Source: Sorex araneus
Taxonomy: Eukaryota; Chordata; Mammalia; Eulipotyphla; Soricidae
Direction of reading: 5' to 3'
NCBI RefSeq assembly: GCF_027595985.1
Contig: NC_073308.1
Coordinates: 14,476,511-14,540,510 of the forward strand
Length of the DNA stretch: 64,000 bases
Positions within the stretch are counted from its first letter, which is position 1; each line of letters opens with the position of its first letter. Positions 48,465-60,897 of the stretch are shown here, in pieces. The translations under genes were made by a program, and so were the position numbers. Below the pieces are notes generated by a model. It was not told where the DNA came from. It was given only the letters and a program-made list of their open reading frames with translations, and did not search any database.

Positions 48465-49500
48465 AAGCCTTTGGGTGACCGGCATCACTAGTGAGAGTCA
48501 GAGCCTACCTAAGGCTGTAGGAAACTTGCTAGTACTGGAGGCCCGCCTGCCAGCTAGGGCCATGCGGAGATCCAGCCTGGCCGGCGGGAGGTCAGAGACC
48601 CTCTGAAACGGCCATTCAGAGCCCAGAGAACTGTCAGGGCTGACTTCGCCCCACAAACCCTCCCTCACACATCGTCCCTCAGTGAAAGGACAACCGGGAC
48701 ACTCGTGTCAGGACTCTGGCGGCAGGCAGAGAGCACATAAGCTGAGGCCAGGCCCAGGCAAGCAGAAGCTGCGCCCCCTCCCCGAGAGCCATGTTGAAGG
48801 GCATGAGAGGAGGATGCGGCAGGATGCCCATGTGCGGGGTGGGCAGTGGCAGCGGGTCCCGAAAGACCCTCCTTGCGAGTGACCCATTATGAAAGGCATC
48901 TCTGGCAGGGCAAGCCTGGGCCACTGCGCCTCCCCCTCCCAGCGCTGCCCTCACGCCTCTGGGGGCCAGTGCCCATCATGCACCTCATACCCTCCGCCGT
49001 GGTTCTGGGTGCACCAGACGGGGAGGCCTGGGGGGTCCTCAGGCACTTCAGGTCCTCAGGTTGGAAGCTACTGAATTCTGATTCACCCAATGTACAAATA
49101 GATACCAACAGAGTGTAGTAGGGTGCCACTATACCTGGTGCCACTGAGGTGTATAAGGGTGCTGAGTATTTGAGCGAAATACCTGAAATCCATTCTGAAT
49201 GAATTCCAAGTAAATAAATTCAAAAGTAAACTCCAACTTTTTGAACCCTTATAAAATACATTTATCCTCATGTCACCTATATTTCCGTTCCAAAGTCTCC
49301 CCTCCCCGCTTCTTCATCCCTTCCTTCCGTCTCTCGGTCAGTTTCCATGCCTTCTGCTTTGTACCTTGTGATGAGTTGGTTGCTTTGGCAGGCATCATTC
49401 TAGAAAATGTCTCTGGAAGGGAATAAGACAAACACAGAGGCTCCTAGACCTAGATCTTTTCTTTTTCCTTTATCTAACTATTACAATCTTTTAAATTTGT
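48465..49500. other. Intergenic stretch, nothing recognised
   Basis: Unique sequence, GC-rich then AT-rich after about 49080. No feature identified. Confidence 0.4.
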
Positions 49501-49504
49501 TTTT

Positions 49505-49657
49505 GTTTGGGGGTGAACACCTGGTGGTGCTCAGGGCTGACTCCTGGCTCTAGCTCAAGGGTCACTCCTGGCGGACCGGGGCACCCAATGCCAACGGAAC
49601 CTGGTTTAGCTTTGAGCAAGGCCAGTGACAAACCTCTGGACACAGTCTCCAGCCCAC
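49505..49657 (-). mobile_element. Diverged SINE (antisense)
   Basis: AACACCTGGTGGTGCTCAGGG, GGGTCACTCCTGGCGG and AGTCTCCAGCCC. Confidence 0.75.
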
Positions 49658-49667
49658 TCTCCTAGGG

Positions 49668-49797
49668 GGTGAGGGGCACCGGCCAGTGCTCAGGACTCAC
49701 TCCTGGCTCTGTACCAGGGATCGCTCCTGGTAGGCTCCATCTGGGGTGTCAGGGACACAACCGGGTCAGCCGATGTCCCATGGCTCTGACCCCTTGC
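49668..49797 (-). mobile_element. Diverged SINE (antisense)
   Basis: CAGTGCTCAGGACTCACTCC, GGATCGCTCCTGGTAGG and GGCTCTGACCCC. A second adjacent reverse copy. Confidence 0.7.
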
Positions 49798-50339
49798 AGG
49801 CCACTCTTTCAGTCTTTAATCCTGGGCCCCTCTGCCTTTCCTGACAGAAAATGTTGGCAGAGACAGTGCCCCCAGCCTGCGGCTGGCAGGAGCAGCTTCC
49901 CAGGGAAAGGAGGCAGGGCAGAGGTAAGGGGGTGGGCTCCAGCTCCAGCTCCCCAGCACGGTGGGGGCCTTTCCTCTATCCACCCCAGTGTGAGTGCTCT
50001 GGGGTCGGTGCTCTGCACGCCCAGGAGCCTGCGCCGGTGCTCAGGGCTGTGCAGGAGATGCGTTCCTGCAAGCTGTCTGCACTGTCTTTTGCTGGACTGT
50101 TCCTTTGTGTGGATATTGGGCCATTTCCAACACGCTGCAGGTCACCCCCTGCCACTGTTTTTGTTTCATTGGATGTCTTCTTCACAACCTGAGAATCTCC
50201 CAGGAAAGTAGCCCTTGGGTAGCTCCTACATTGTTTCAGGTCAGGTTTCTGTGAGCTGTTGTCGACTTTCATTCTCTCACCATGATTCTGCTATTGCTTA
50301 AAGCCTGCAGGGATTTAGAAGGTTTTTCACAGATGTCAG

Positions 50340-50575
50340 CACTGTAGCACTGTCGTCCCGTTGCTCATCGGGCACCAGTAATGTCTCCATTGTGAGACTT
50401 GTTGTTACTGTTTTTGGCATATCCAATACACCATGGGTAGCTTGCCAGACTCTGCCATGTGGGCGGGATACTCTCGGTAGCTTGCCGAGCTCTCCGAGAG
50501 GGATGGGGGAATCAAACCCAGGTCGGCCTCGTGCAAGGCAAACGCCCTACCCGCTGTGCTCCAGCCACAAATGTC
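50340..50575 (-). mobile_element. Family 2 SINE with complete tRNA-like head (antisense)
   Basis: Its 3' half matches the family 2 body (GGGCACCAGTAATGTCTCC, TTTTTGGCATATCCAATACA, GGTAGCTTGCC). It ends in the same head as the main SINE (GTGCAAGGCAAACGCCCTAC), showing that family 2 begins with the same tRNA-derived promoter. Confidence 0.88.
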
Positions 50576-50654
50576 AGATAAACACACAAAGTCCTGCTTA
50601 TCTACATGTGTTTTTTTTTTAAGGAATAGTTGTCCTCTATATTGAGGGTTTTTT

Positions 50655-50820
50655 AAAATTTGAGGGCCACACCCAGTGATGTTCAGGTGTTACTCCTGGC
50701 TCTACATTCAGGGATCACTCCTGGGAGTGCTCAGGGGACCATATGGGGTGCTGGGAAGGAACCCAGGTCAGCTACCTGCAAGGCAAACACCCTACCCAAT
50801 GTATTATTGCTTGGAGCCCT
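50655..50820 (-). mobile_element. Diverged SINE (antisense)
   Basis: GGGCCACACCCAGTGATGTTC through TGCAAGGCAAACACCCTACC; moderately mutated. Confidence 0.85.
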
Positions 50821-50824
50821 CCTG

Positions 50825-51940
50825 ATATTTGTTTATTAATGTTGGTTATATTTTTATATATTTTTGACACAGAGAGGTTTACAAATTTTAATTAATCAAG
50901 CCAGTTAATTTTTTTTCTGAAGAATAGCCTTTTCCATATGGAATTTTGAAAATTATTTCAAATCTTGCTTTAATAAAAAAGACCTCCTGAGGGTAAAGTT
51001 TACATATTTTACATGATTACAGTGAAATGCCTGCATCTTTTTGGATTACTGAGCGGCTTTTGGTAAATGACCACTGCAAACATAGCTGAAGATTAGAGTT
51101 GGGCAAGGCCCCGGCCTTGTCTGAGGTGTTGTTTGCATTTGGAAACAGATGCTCAGAGACACGTTGGACCACACACCTGGACGGGCAAAACCTCTGTAGG
51201 TGGTTTATCACCACAGAGCTGTTAAAATAGATGCACTTGTCAATGGCTCTCCATTGATTACTTCATAGCATACAATATGATTATGCTACTATAGCACTTT
51301 AACTTATGTGCATTTGTACATTTTGTTATATTGGTAACATATGCATATGTAATCTTATCTGTATAGCTGTTTTCTAGGTTCTGTATAAGTGAGCATCACC
51401 CCAGAGAGTTTCCTGTGCCCTCTCCCAGCTCCAGCCCAGAACCAGCCACATGTCCCTGTTTCATTACCAGAGCTTTGCCTGTCTTGAAGGCTTGAGTGCA
51501 AGCCTGGGAGTGGACTCTGGGGTCAGCAGAGTGCCCGTGCGTTGGAAGTTTCTTCTCTCCTCCTGGTCTTTTGTGTATCTTGTCTCAGGCCTGGGCTGCT
51601 ACCAGCTGAGCCCTTCGGAACCCTCTTGTACATGTCCTATTGGCCAGAGGCCTCATTTCTCTTGGGCAGATACTGAGGGTTGCAGGGTCACAGGTGAGAT
51701 GTGAGTTTAGTCTTAGGACAAGCTGCCAGATTCTTCTTCGCAAGGGCTTGCACCATCTTATACCCCACTGATCAGACACGGAGGTTTCGGGGCCACCAAG
51801 CCTGCTCAGCGTTCAGTGCTCTCAGTCTTTGGACTCTAACCACTACACCCTTGCCCGGTGACTGTGACTGTGACTCACATCTCTTCCATGACTAAACTTG
51901 TTGGACATGATTCATGTGTTTCTAGTCTTTTTTCAGTTTT
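50825..51940. other. Intergenic stretch, nothing recognised
   Basis: AT-rich unique sequence without a recognised exon or repeat. Confidence 0.4.
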
Positions 51941-51949
51941 ATTTTAATA

Positions 51950-53640
51950 GTTTGATATTTCATATCTAATTACATTTATCTACCCAACTGTATTTTTATT
52001 AAGATTGAGATAAATCTCTGCATTAATTTTTTTCTCTGATTAATTCAGCACAGTTTGTTGAATAATCTTCCCACGATTGTGATGGTTAGTCAAAGATTAA
52101 GATCTTATGCACGATGGATTTTCAGAACGTCTGTTCTGTGCCATTGATTTGTCACTTCTGATCATTGTTCTTTGTTAGCTCCTTGGCTTACTGAAACCTG
52201 CTTGTCACATGCCTTCGTTCCTGGCAAGGCCACTGTCTCATCAACCCTTCCCATGTGTAGCAGTTTCCCTTCTGCTTTTCATTCCTAATTACTTTTTCAG
52301 TAAACAGAAGGATAATGTCAAGTTCTGAAAGAATTTTAGGGAGCTGTTTCTTGAAAGTAGATTGAGTAGACAGGCTAATTTGAAAAATGCTGCATCATTG
52401 CCATGGCACTTCCCTTCAAAGCTTATTTCTCAGTGCCGTGCCGTGGATTTTAGCCGAGGGCTCCTTCACGTTCTCAGTCCGGCTACTTCTTGGCATTGAA
52501 GGGAAGCTTTCCAGGTCAACATTGTTAGTTTGTGTCATTGTAACTTGACTTATTTTTCATTCAATTTTCTAATGAGATCGTATTTTTCATATAGAAAAGC
52601 TTCTGACTTTTGTATCTTCTTTGTATATTTGTAGTCCATTAAATTCTCATATAAATTCTAATAATTTCTAGTTGAATTATTTTTCTGAGTTACTGAAGTA
52701 TAATTACATCATTAACAAATATTTATAAATCTTCCCCTACTCATATTTATGCATCTCATTTTATATGCATTTTATTGAACTGATAAGAACTTTTAGATCA
52801 TAATTAATAAAGGTGGAAATAAACCAAACCCCTGTTTTGTTCCTTATTTTAATAACAGTATCTGAGTAGTTAATTCTTAAGTATGTTTTTAACTGTTTGA
52901 AATAAATATTTCTTGTTATGAGACGAGAAATTCTTAAGTTTATGATCATGACTTGGTTTAAAAAATCATTTCCTAATTTTAAAGACTGGCCATTTGTGTA
53001 TTTTCTGTATCTATTGAGAATCTTATTAGGATTTTCTTTTTTTAACTGGTATATGTGATATATATTACATATATAATTTCAAAAGCTTAAAACATAAAAT
53101 CTGTTACTCTAAGTGAATACTGATCAGGTTCTTCTTTTGATGTTCTCTTATTTGTATTTTCTTTCTGTGTTCATAATTTATTGTTTTATTATTGAGCTGC
53201 CTTTTAGGTCATAGTAGCAGGGTTTTTTAATAAAATACATTAAGAATGTTTCCATATTTTGTCATCTTTTGAGATGATTATTGAAGGAGACTCCAGGTCT
53301 GTTCCTTAAAAGCTGAAAGATTCTTCTCTAGAAAGTTCTCTAGGCCTGAACAACAGCTTTTGGAGGATGTCTCCCTCATACTCTCCTTCTAGTTTCTTGG
53401 TTGTAATTAATGTATTAAATTTCATATTCCTAATGGTGGTGATACATACACACATACACATCTATTCCCCAACTGACTGTACATTTGATATGGGTCTTTA
53501 CATTTACAAAAATGTTTCAAAGTACTGTCTTATATTTAAACGTTTAAAGTATATTTAAAAGATGTTTGTAGTTGATATCACCTATCATCTTTTTATTTCT
53601 AATTCTATTATTCATAGGTTTACTCCATTTGCTTTTGCTA
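51950..53640 (-). mobile_element. Ancient LINE-1 (antisense)
   Basis: AT-rich region with blocks recognisable as reverse L1 ORF2, such as CACAGTTTGTTGAATAATC, GGTTAGTCAAAGATTAAG, TCTGTGCCATTGATTTGTCA and TCTATTGAGAATCTTATTAGG, in the order expected of an L1 read backwards. It is far more diverged than the neighbouring L1 copy. Confidence 0.65.
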
Positions 53641-53658
53641 AAAGTGTGTCTAAAATTA

Positions 53659-53706
53659 AGTTATTATTATTATTATTATTATTATTGTTATCATTGTTAT
53701 TATTAC
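53659..53706. repeat. (ATT)n microsatellite
   Basis: TTATTATTA run with two interruptions, directly abutting a SINE. Confidence 0.9.
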
Positions 53707-53874
53707 TTTCTTTTTGGGTAACACCCGGCTATGCACAGGGGTTACTCCTGGCTCTGTATTCAGGAATTACTCCTGGAGGTGCTCAGGGGACCATATGGGA
53801 TGCTGGGAATCAAACCCAGGTTGGCCGTGTGCAAGGCAATCGCCCTACCTGCTGTGGTATTGCCCCAGCTCCAG
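53707..53874 (-). mobile_element. Shrew SINE (antisense)
   Basis: TTCTTTTTGGGTAACACCCGG through TATTGCCCCAGCTCC; lightly diverged. Confidence 0.9.
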
Positions 53875-54002
53875 TTTTTATTATTTTTAAAAGAAGTTCT
53901 TGAATTCTATAAATTTATCTAGGTTCTAATTTATTTAATTTTAGTTTTTATCTTTATTCTTCTTTCTCTTGTTTTCTTAGGGATTTTATTGTTGCTGTTT
54001 TT

Positions 54003-55655
54003 ATTTATTTATTTATTTTTTATTGAATCACCATGTGGAAAGTTACAAAGCTTTCAGGTTTAAGTCTCTGTTATACAAATGCTCGAACACCCATCCCTTC
54101 ACCAGTGTACATATTCTACCACCAAGAATTACAGTATACCTCCGCCCTACCCCCCACCTCCCCCGCCCCCCACCCTGCCTATGTAACTGATAAATTTCAC
54201 TTTACTTTCACTTTACTTTGATTACGTTCAATGTTTAAACAAAAAACTCATTATTATTGTTTGGAGTTTCTCCCCCCAAAGTCGGACCTGCTGAAAAGGA
54301 AGCATTTGATAATTTGTTTTTCATTGCTGAGAATGAAGAGATATGAGGTCGAGCGGCCACAATAGCAGCTGCACGGTTTTGGATTTCTGTATTTTAGTAT
54401 TTTAGTAACTAAGTCCAGAGAAATTTCTGCCAGAAATTGCATCATTGCCAGCTTGTACCTCTCTGCTACTTTATATTACACATATGAGTGCAACCTTTCT
54501 ATGTCTGTCTCTTTCTTTCTGACTCATTTCACTCAACATGAAGTATCATGTTAACCCACTTATATGCAAATTTCATGACTTCATGTTTTCTGACAGCTAC
54601 ATAGTATTCCATTGTGTAGATGTACCAAAGTTTCTTTAACCAGTCATCTGTTTTTGGGCACTCTGGTTTTTTCCAGATTGTGGCTATTGTAAACAGTGCT
54701 GCAATGAACATAGAAATGCAGATGTCATCTCTACTATACCTTTTTGCCTCTCCGGGATATTTTCCCAGGAGTGGTATTGCTGGGTCAAATGGAAGCTCAA
54801 TTTCTGATTTTTTGAGAATCGTCCAATATTGTTTTCCAAAAGGGCTGAACCAGTTGGCATTCCCAACAGCACTGAAAGATAGTCCCTTTATCCCCACATC
54901 CATGCCAACACTGGTTGCTTTTGTTTTTTAGGCCAGTCTCTGTGGTGTGAGATGATATCTTGTTGTTTTGATCTGCATCTCCCTGATGATTAGTGATGTT
55001 GAACATTTTCTCATGTACCTCTCAGCCATTCAGATTTCTTCTTTGGGAAAGTTTCTGTTCATTTCATCACCCCATTTTTTGATCAGGTTGGCAGTTTTCT
55101 TCTTGTGGAGTTCAACCAGTACATTGTATATCCTTGATATCAACCCTTTATCGGATGGGTACTGCGTAAATATCCTTTCCCATTCTGTAGATTGTCTTTG
55201 TATTTTGGTCACTGTTTCTTTTGAGGTGCAAAAGTTCTTAGTTTCAGATAGTCCCATTTATTTATCTCTGTTTTTACTTGCTTGGCCAGTGGCGTGTCAT
55301 CTTTGAAGATACCATTGGCTTCAATGCCATGGAGGGTTTTGCCAGCCTTGTCTTCAATGTACCTTAGGGATTCTGGTCTGATGTCGAGGTATTTAATCCT
55401 TTTTTTTTGCTTTTTGGGTCACACCTGGCGATGAGCAGTTACTCCTGGTTCTACACTCAGGAATTACTCCTGGCGTGCTCAGGGGACCATATGGGATGCT
55501 GGGATTCGAACCTGGGTTGGCTGCGTGCAAGGCAAACACCCTACCCACTGTGCTATCACTCCAGCCCCTCTTTAATACATTTTGATCTGACTCTTGTACA
55601 GGTGATAGGTGGAGATCTAAGCCCATTTTTTCGCATGTAGCTGTCCAGTTTTGCC
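54003..55655 (-). mobile_element. 5'-truncated LINE-1 (antisense) with nested SINE
   Basis: Minus-strand reading gives the L1 ORF2 C-terminus (GNANWFSPFGKQYW, LPFDPAIPLLGKYPGE, IYTMEYYVAVRKHEVMKF) and 3'UTR. A perfect 15-bp TSD ATTGTTGCTGTTTTT flanks it (53988-54002 and 55656-55670). The SINE at 55398-55567 lies inside. Confidence 0.95.
55398..55567 (-). mobile_element. SINE nested in the LINE-1
   Basis: Consensus-like reverse copy (GCTTTTTGGGTCACACCTGG ... CACTCCAGCCCC) with small deletions. Confidence 0.93.
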
Positions 55656-55824
55656 ATTGTTGCTGTTTTTAAAGCTTTGGTTTGAATACTTTCAGTTCTT
55701 TTTTCTTTGAAACTAATAAACATAAAGACTTTAATTTCACTTTTAAATATAGTTTATCATTTTTAATTTTAATTTTTAATTTTTAACTGTTGTGCTTTAA
55801 TTCTCTTACAACTGCTATGTTTTT

Positions 55825-55945
55825 TCTTATTATTTTTTAAAATTTTATTTTATTTTTATATAGTTGTTCACAATAATTCATTACATTTAACATTAAACAC
55901 CAGTCCCACCACCATGCACCTTCTCACGACACCATAAGAGGAAAC
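55825..55945 (-). mobile_element. LINE-1-like 3' end fragment (antisense)
   Basis: TATAGTTGTTCACAATAATTC, then ACACCAGTCCCACCACCATG; similar to 41715-41830. Confidence 0.55.
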
Positions 55946-55989
55946 TGTGTAAAGATTGTTGTATTTCATCCTGGAACTGCTATGTTCTT

Positions 55990-56162
55990 TTTTTTTTTTC
56001 TTTTGGGTCATACCTGGCGATGCACAGGGGTTGCTCCTGGCTCTGCACTCAGGAATCACCCCTGGCGGTGCTCAGGGGACCATATGGAATGCTGGGAATC
56101 GAACCCGGGTCAGCCACATGCAAGGCAAATGCCCTACCGGCTGTGCTACTACTCCAGCCCCA
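55990..56162 (-). mobile_element. Shrew SINE (antisense)
   Basis: Near-consensus with a 15-bp TSD AACTGCTATGTTCTT (55975-55989 and 56163-56177). Confidence 0.95.
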
Positions 56163-56179
56163 AACTGCTATGTTCTTAT

Positions 56180-56900
56180 AAATTAACTTCTATTTTGTTT
56201 CATTTTTACTCTGACCTTTCTTATTTTGTTTAATTTCTGTGATGAGTAGTTTTATTGTCCTGTGATCAAAAAATCAAGCTTGTGCAGTTTCTGCTTCTGA
56301 AATATTCCCTCATTTTGGTTGTATGCACTGCAAGGATCTTTTTCCATACTATGTTTTCTTTCCATTTTGTTTATCATGTATATATTATTTAGTGTGCATG
56401 CACACTCTTATTGTCTGAATGCAATCAAATAAATATTTCTCCCTTTATGCTTGTCTCTTACACAAAAACTCTTTGCCTCTGTGGCAGTAAGAAGTGTATT
56501 TTCCTTGGAAAGTGGAACTTTTGCTTTCACATTTCAGAGTCTGTAGTTGGGGCACTGGTCTGAGTGGGAGGCGAATTTCCCTCTCCCCGGACCAGGTGCC
56601 CCCTGTGGGGCTGCTGTCTGGGCTCGGGGTTTGAGCCGTGCATCTGGTGTTCACCCCTATTCCAGCACTCTCACCAGCGTCGGTACCCTTGTGCTCTTCA
56701 AAGTTTGTTGGGTCTTTCCATTCATTGAGGCGATTTAGAACAGACTCATTAAAGACAACACACAGGGGATCTAAAAAGTTAAAATGACAGTAAGTCTGTA
56801 GGGAAATGTATAAGAGATAATGAGCCTTTCACATTATGAGCATTCTAATAATGAACTGGGTGCCTTTTTTCTACTCATCTTATTTCTGGCATTTTATTAT
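56180..56900. other. Intergenic stretch, nothing recognised
   Basis: AT-rich unique sequence without a recognised feature. Confidence 0.4.
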
Positions 56901-56922
56901 TCAGTAATGCTTCCATTTTCTT

Positions 56923-57106
56923 TCTTTCTTTTTTTTTTTTTTTTTTTTGGGTCACACCCGGCGATGCACAGGGGTTACTCCTGGCTCTGCACTCAGGAAT
57001 TACTCCTGGTGGTGCTTGGGGGACCATATGGGATGCTGGGAATCGAACCCGGGTCGGCCACGTGCAAGGCACACGCCCTACTCACTGTGCTATTGCTCCA
57101 GCTCCA
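56923..57106 (-). mobile_element. Shrew SINE (antisense)
   Basis: Near-consensus with TSD CTTCCATTTTCTT (56910-56922 and 57107-57119). Confidence 0.95.
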
Positions 57107-57231
57107 CTTCCATTTTCTTAACAGAGACTTTGCACATCTTTCTGTTTAAAAAGCAAATTTATCCCAGGTGCTACATCATTTGCTATTACTATGTGAATGG
57201 ATTTTTTTTCCTATTATATTTTCTTTTATTT

Positions 57232-57411
57232 CTTTTTTTTTTCTTTTCTTGTTGGATTACACTTGGCGATGCTCAGGGATTATTCCTGGCTCTGCTCTCA
57301 GGAATTACTCCTGGCGGTGCTCAGGGGACCATATGGGATGCCAGGGATTGAACCCGGGTTGGCTGCATGCAAGACAAACGCCCTGCTCACTGCACTGTCA
57401 CTCTGGCCCCT
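57232..57411 (-). mobile_element. Shrew SINE (antisense)
   Basis: Lightly diverged copy; flanks CTATTATATTTTC and CTATTATGTTTTC are a slightly mutated TSD. Confidence 0.9.
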
Positions 57412-57468
57412 CTATTATGTTTTCTAATTAATTTTTCCTCTAGTAATAGTATTGACTTGTGCATGTGC

Positions 57469-57470
<2 letters not shown>

Positions 57471-57520
<50 letters not shown>
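57471..57520. repeat. (TG)25 microsatellite
   Basis: Uninterrupted TG run of about 50 bp. Confidence 0.97.
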
Positions 57521-57522
<2 letters not shown>

Positions 57523-57574
57523 TACCTCTGGTGAATCCTTTTGAGCTCTGAGTTTCTCTGTGACTTTCCTTGAC

Positions 57575-57730
57575 TCTTTATATCTATCTATATCTATCTA
57601 TATATATACTCATACTTCTTGTAAACATGAATTAATGTGTATGTATATATGTGTATATATGTATATTATATATTTATTTATTTGTATATATGTGTGTATA
57701 TATGTATATTATATATTTATTTATTTATTT
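57575..57730. repeat. TATA/TGTATA-rich low-complexity tract
   Basis: ATCTATATCTAT units followed by GTATATATGTATAT and TTTATTTA units. Confidence 0.9.
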
Positions 57731-57734
57731 TCCC

Positions 57735-58210
57735 ATCCCTCCAACCCTTCAGTTAAGACCTTAAAGCAATGCTGAATAACTGTGACTAGTAGACCTGACT
57801 TGAGTGGAAATGCCTCAGTGGGGACAATGAAGGTCATGTTTGTTTGTGGATTTTGATGACTGGCCTGTCAGTAAGGGAATGGCCTTCCATGCCAGTTTGC
57901 AAAGATATTTCACAGTAATCAAAAAAAGCCAACTGTCTTTTACAGCAAAACTAAATGTCTTTAGTAGCAAAACGACACTGAACCATGTCTGCAGGGGCCC
58001 ATGCCGAGCTGCTCAGCTCTGGTCAGAAATCACTTTTGTTGGGTCTGGGTTGTCCGTCCTGAATGAAACTTCCTTCTTGAGCTGGCTGTGTTCCGGGGGT
58101 GAATGTGATGGGAGAGTGGAAATGGGGGTCTGGTGTAGAAGGTGCTTGGCCCACTGGGGGCTCAGACCCATACAGGCCAACCATGGCTGCATCAGTGTGA
58201 GGGCTCTGGG
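57735..58210. other. Intergenic stretch, nothing recognised
   Basis: Unique sequence without a recognised feature. Confidence 0.4.
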
Positions 58211-58214
58211 CTAA

Positions 58215-58420
58215 GCCAGAGTCAGGAGTGAGCACAGAATCAGGAGTCAGCCCCAAGAATAGTGCCAGGAGTCAGCCCCAAGAATAGAGCCAGGAGTCAG
58301 CTCTGAGCACAGAGCCAGGAGTGATCCTTGAGCACAGAGCCAGGAGTCAGCCCTGAGCACAGTGAGGAGTGAACTCTGAGACAGGAGTAAGATCTAAGCA
58401 TTGCTGGGTGTGGGCGCCAA
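58215..58420 (+). repeat. SINE-tail-derived minisatellite
   Basis: About eight ~23-bp units of the form CAGGAGTCAGCCCCAAGAATAG or CAGGAGTCAGCCCTGAGCAC. These are the SINE body segment amplified in tandem, closed by a normal SINE end (GCATTGCTGGGTGTG). Confidence 0.85.
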
Positions 58421-58860
58421 ACAAGAACAGCAACAAAAAAGATGAGTCTCAATCCCAGTGTAGCTGTCCAGAAATACTCATTTTTTCATTTTCTACCCAC
58501 CTCAGCTGGTATGCTGTATTGAGGGATGAGGACAAAAGTCAGGCTGGTGACAAGGGCTCTGGGGGGTGAGGAAGCTGCTGCAGGGCAGAGCAGGAGGGTC
58601 CTTGATGTCCGCTGCAGAGCGAGCCGGAATCAGCATTCAGGGGTGACCTTAGGTCACCCAGCGAGGGGACCCAACACCCCTGGAGAAGCTTCTTCCCAGG
58701 GAACTCTGAAACTCGAGCAGGGACGTGTGGTCCATGGGTGCTGCCTTGCACGGAGGTGGAGGATTAAGTGAGAAGAGACGGCACGTCCCCATATCCCAGC
58801 CGGGCATCTGGCATCGAGGAAAGGCAGTCACACCCTCTCCTCTGAAGGCCCCCCGCGACC

Positions 58861-59135
58861 CTCACAGAGCCCCCATAGTCCCCCACAGCCCCCACAGAGA
58901 CCCCACAGAGACCCCCACAGAGACCCCACAGAGACCCCACAGAGACCCCCCACAGCCCCCACAGAGACCCCACAGAGACCCCCCCACAGCCCCCACAGAG
59001 ACTCCACGGTCCCTATAGACCACACAGAGACCCCACAGACCCCACAGCCCCCATAGGAGATCCCACAGAAGCCACACAGAGACCCCACTGCCTCCACAGA
59101 GACCCCATAGAGACACCTCCATAGCCCCTCACAGC
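58861..59135. repeat. CCCCACAGAGA minisatellite
   Basis: Irregular tandem units of CCCCACAGAGAC and CCCCCACAGCC over about 270 bp. It produces long Gly/Val/Ser/Leu/Trp frames on the minus strand that are not genes. Confidence 0.93.
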
Positions 59136-59344
59136 CCTCATGGAGACCCTGACAGAGACCCCCCCATCCCCATAGGCCCCATAGGGAACCCCATCACCCC
59201 TCACAGCTTTCCCCACAGAGACCCAGGACCTCTTTGGGGTCGGCCCTGTTGTTGGGGTTTTCAGGGTCAGACCTGGTTGGCTTCATGCCACCCTTTCCCG
59301 TTGCTCTAAATCTCTGGCTCCTGGATAGTTTTTCAGGACATTAA

Positions 59345-59512
59345 GGGGTTGGGGAGGTAGGCCAGAGGTTAAGGCATTTGCCTCAAACACGCCAACCTAG
59401 ATTCAATCCCATAGGGACCCCTGGGCCTCACCAGGAATGATTCCTGAGCACAGAGCCAGGAGTAAGCCCTGAGCACCACGTGGTGAGGCCCCAAACCAAA
59501 AGTGAATGAATA
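59345..59512 (+). mobile_element. Diverged SINE (sense)
   Basis: GGCATTTGCCTCAAACACGCC, GATTCAATCCCATAGGG, CCAGGAATGATTCCTGAGC and an AAACCAAAAG end. Confidence 0.8.
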
Positions 59513-59514
59513 AT

Positions 59515-60525
59515 GAAGTGGAGGCTGGAGTTGTTTCCTGGGCTCGGGCAGAACCTCTGAGCCGGTGGGTTCCCAGAACTGCTTCTACTCCAGAGTTTGC
59601 AAAAATGAGGGTCCCGGGTATTCAGCTGTGGGGTCTCCCCTGCAGGAAGTGTGCTTTGAGGATGTGGGGCTTTCCGGGCGGAGAGCCCAGGCAGTGGACA
59701 GGCCAGCAGGGACGCTTGCATGACCCCTGTGGAGTGCTTGGCGCCTCTCTGTGTTCGCAGAGGCCACTGGTCTCAGCGCCACACTGTCGACACCCTGCCC
59801 AGTCTCTGTGCCGTGAGCGTAGCAGCCAGTGGGCAGTGAAGCTCCGCAGGGCCTCTTGAAGTCTGGAACCTTCCTTCATTCTGGAGCAGGGCTCTCGTGC
59901 TCTCGAGTCTGGCCTGCCTGCACAGCTGGGCCGGGAGGACATGGAGAGGCTGAGGATGAGGCTGACAGGGGCCGGTCCTGGGGTGTGCAGGACTGGACAG
60001 GGGTCAAGTGCCCGGCAGATGCGCTCTCTGCCCGTGCTTTTCTTCCTGGAGCATCTGTCCCCACCTGTCCTCAAGACCCGCCATTCTGAAGGACATGCCT
60101 TCTGGCCTCCCCATGCTTGGGGGACCTCCTAAAGGTCCCTGTGTCTGGACAGCACCCCTCCCCCCACCGCTCCCACTGACAGCCACGCCAGGCTGCTAGA
60201 TTGTTCTCGGGCTCTACCTTAGCTCCCATCTATGGGAATTATAACCTGGGGACTCATCAGACTCTGAGGAAGGTCCGCGGGGCTCCAGCCAGGGCAGAGC
60301 GGGGCCTCTGGGGGCGACAGGCCAGCTCTGCCCAGGCTCTGTGCAGCTCCCTCCACCACGCGTGGCCATCGCCATGTGCTAGTGAGGATCAACACTTCCT
60401 GTCTTCCTTGCTCTCTTCCCCCACTGCCCCTTGATGGGGCAGGAAGGAGTGCGGACAGCCCCATCACGGGCCTCGGCAACACACCCACATACAGCAAGAG
60501 CCTTGTTCTGGTTTCAAAGAGGTAT
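59515..60525. other. Intergenic stretch, nothing recognised
   Basis: GC-rich unique sequence. No exon, promoter or repeat identified. Confidence 0.4.
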
Positions 60526-60526
60526 C

Positions 60527-60748
60527 TCCCCCGCACACATACACACTCACATTCATACACACACACACTCACACTCTCATACACACAGAAATACACACTC
60601 ACACAGACACATACTTTCACACACACACAAACACTCCCATATACACACACACACACTTTCATACACACATACACTCACACACAGACACAAACATACACTC
60701 ACATACAGACAGACAGACAGACACACAAACACACACACACACACACTG
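60527..60748. repeat. CA-rich microsatellite
   Basis: ACACACTCACA and ACAGACAGACAG units for about 220 bp. Confidence 0.93.
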
Positions 60749-60897
60749 GGCCTGGCCATTTGGTGCTTGGGCTAGAGAAGCTCAGAGTTGGCCGTTCCAT
60801 GTCTGGGTTTGAACCCTGGGCATCGGCTCTTCCACTGAGCCTGAGCTTAGGTCCCTGACCCAACAAAGCAACACTTTTGAAAATGATGGTAACATGT

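Noticed and set aside
58764-59216. Gly/Val/Leu/Trp-repeat ORFs on the minus strand resembling a repeat protein
   Set aside because: They arise from the CCCCACAGAGA minisatellite in several frames.
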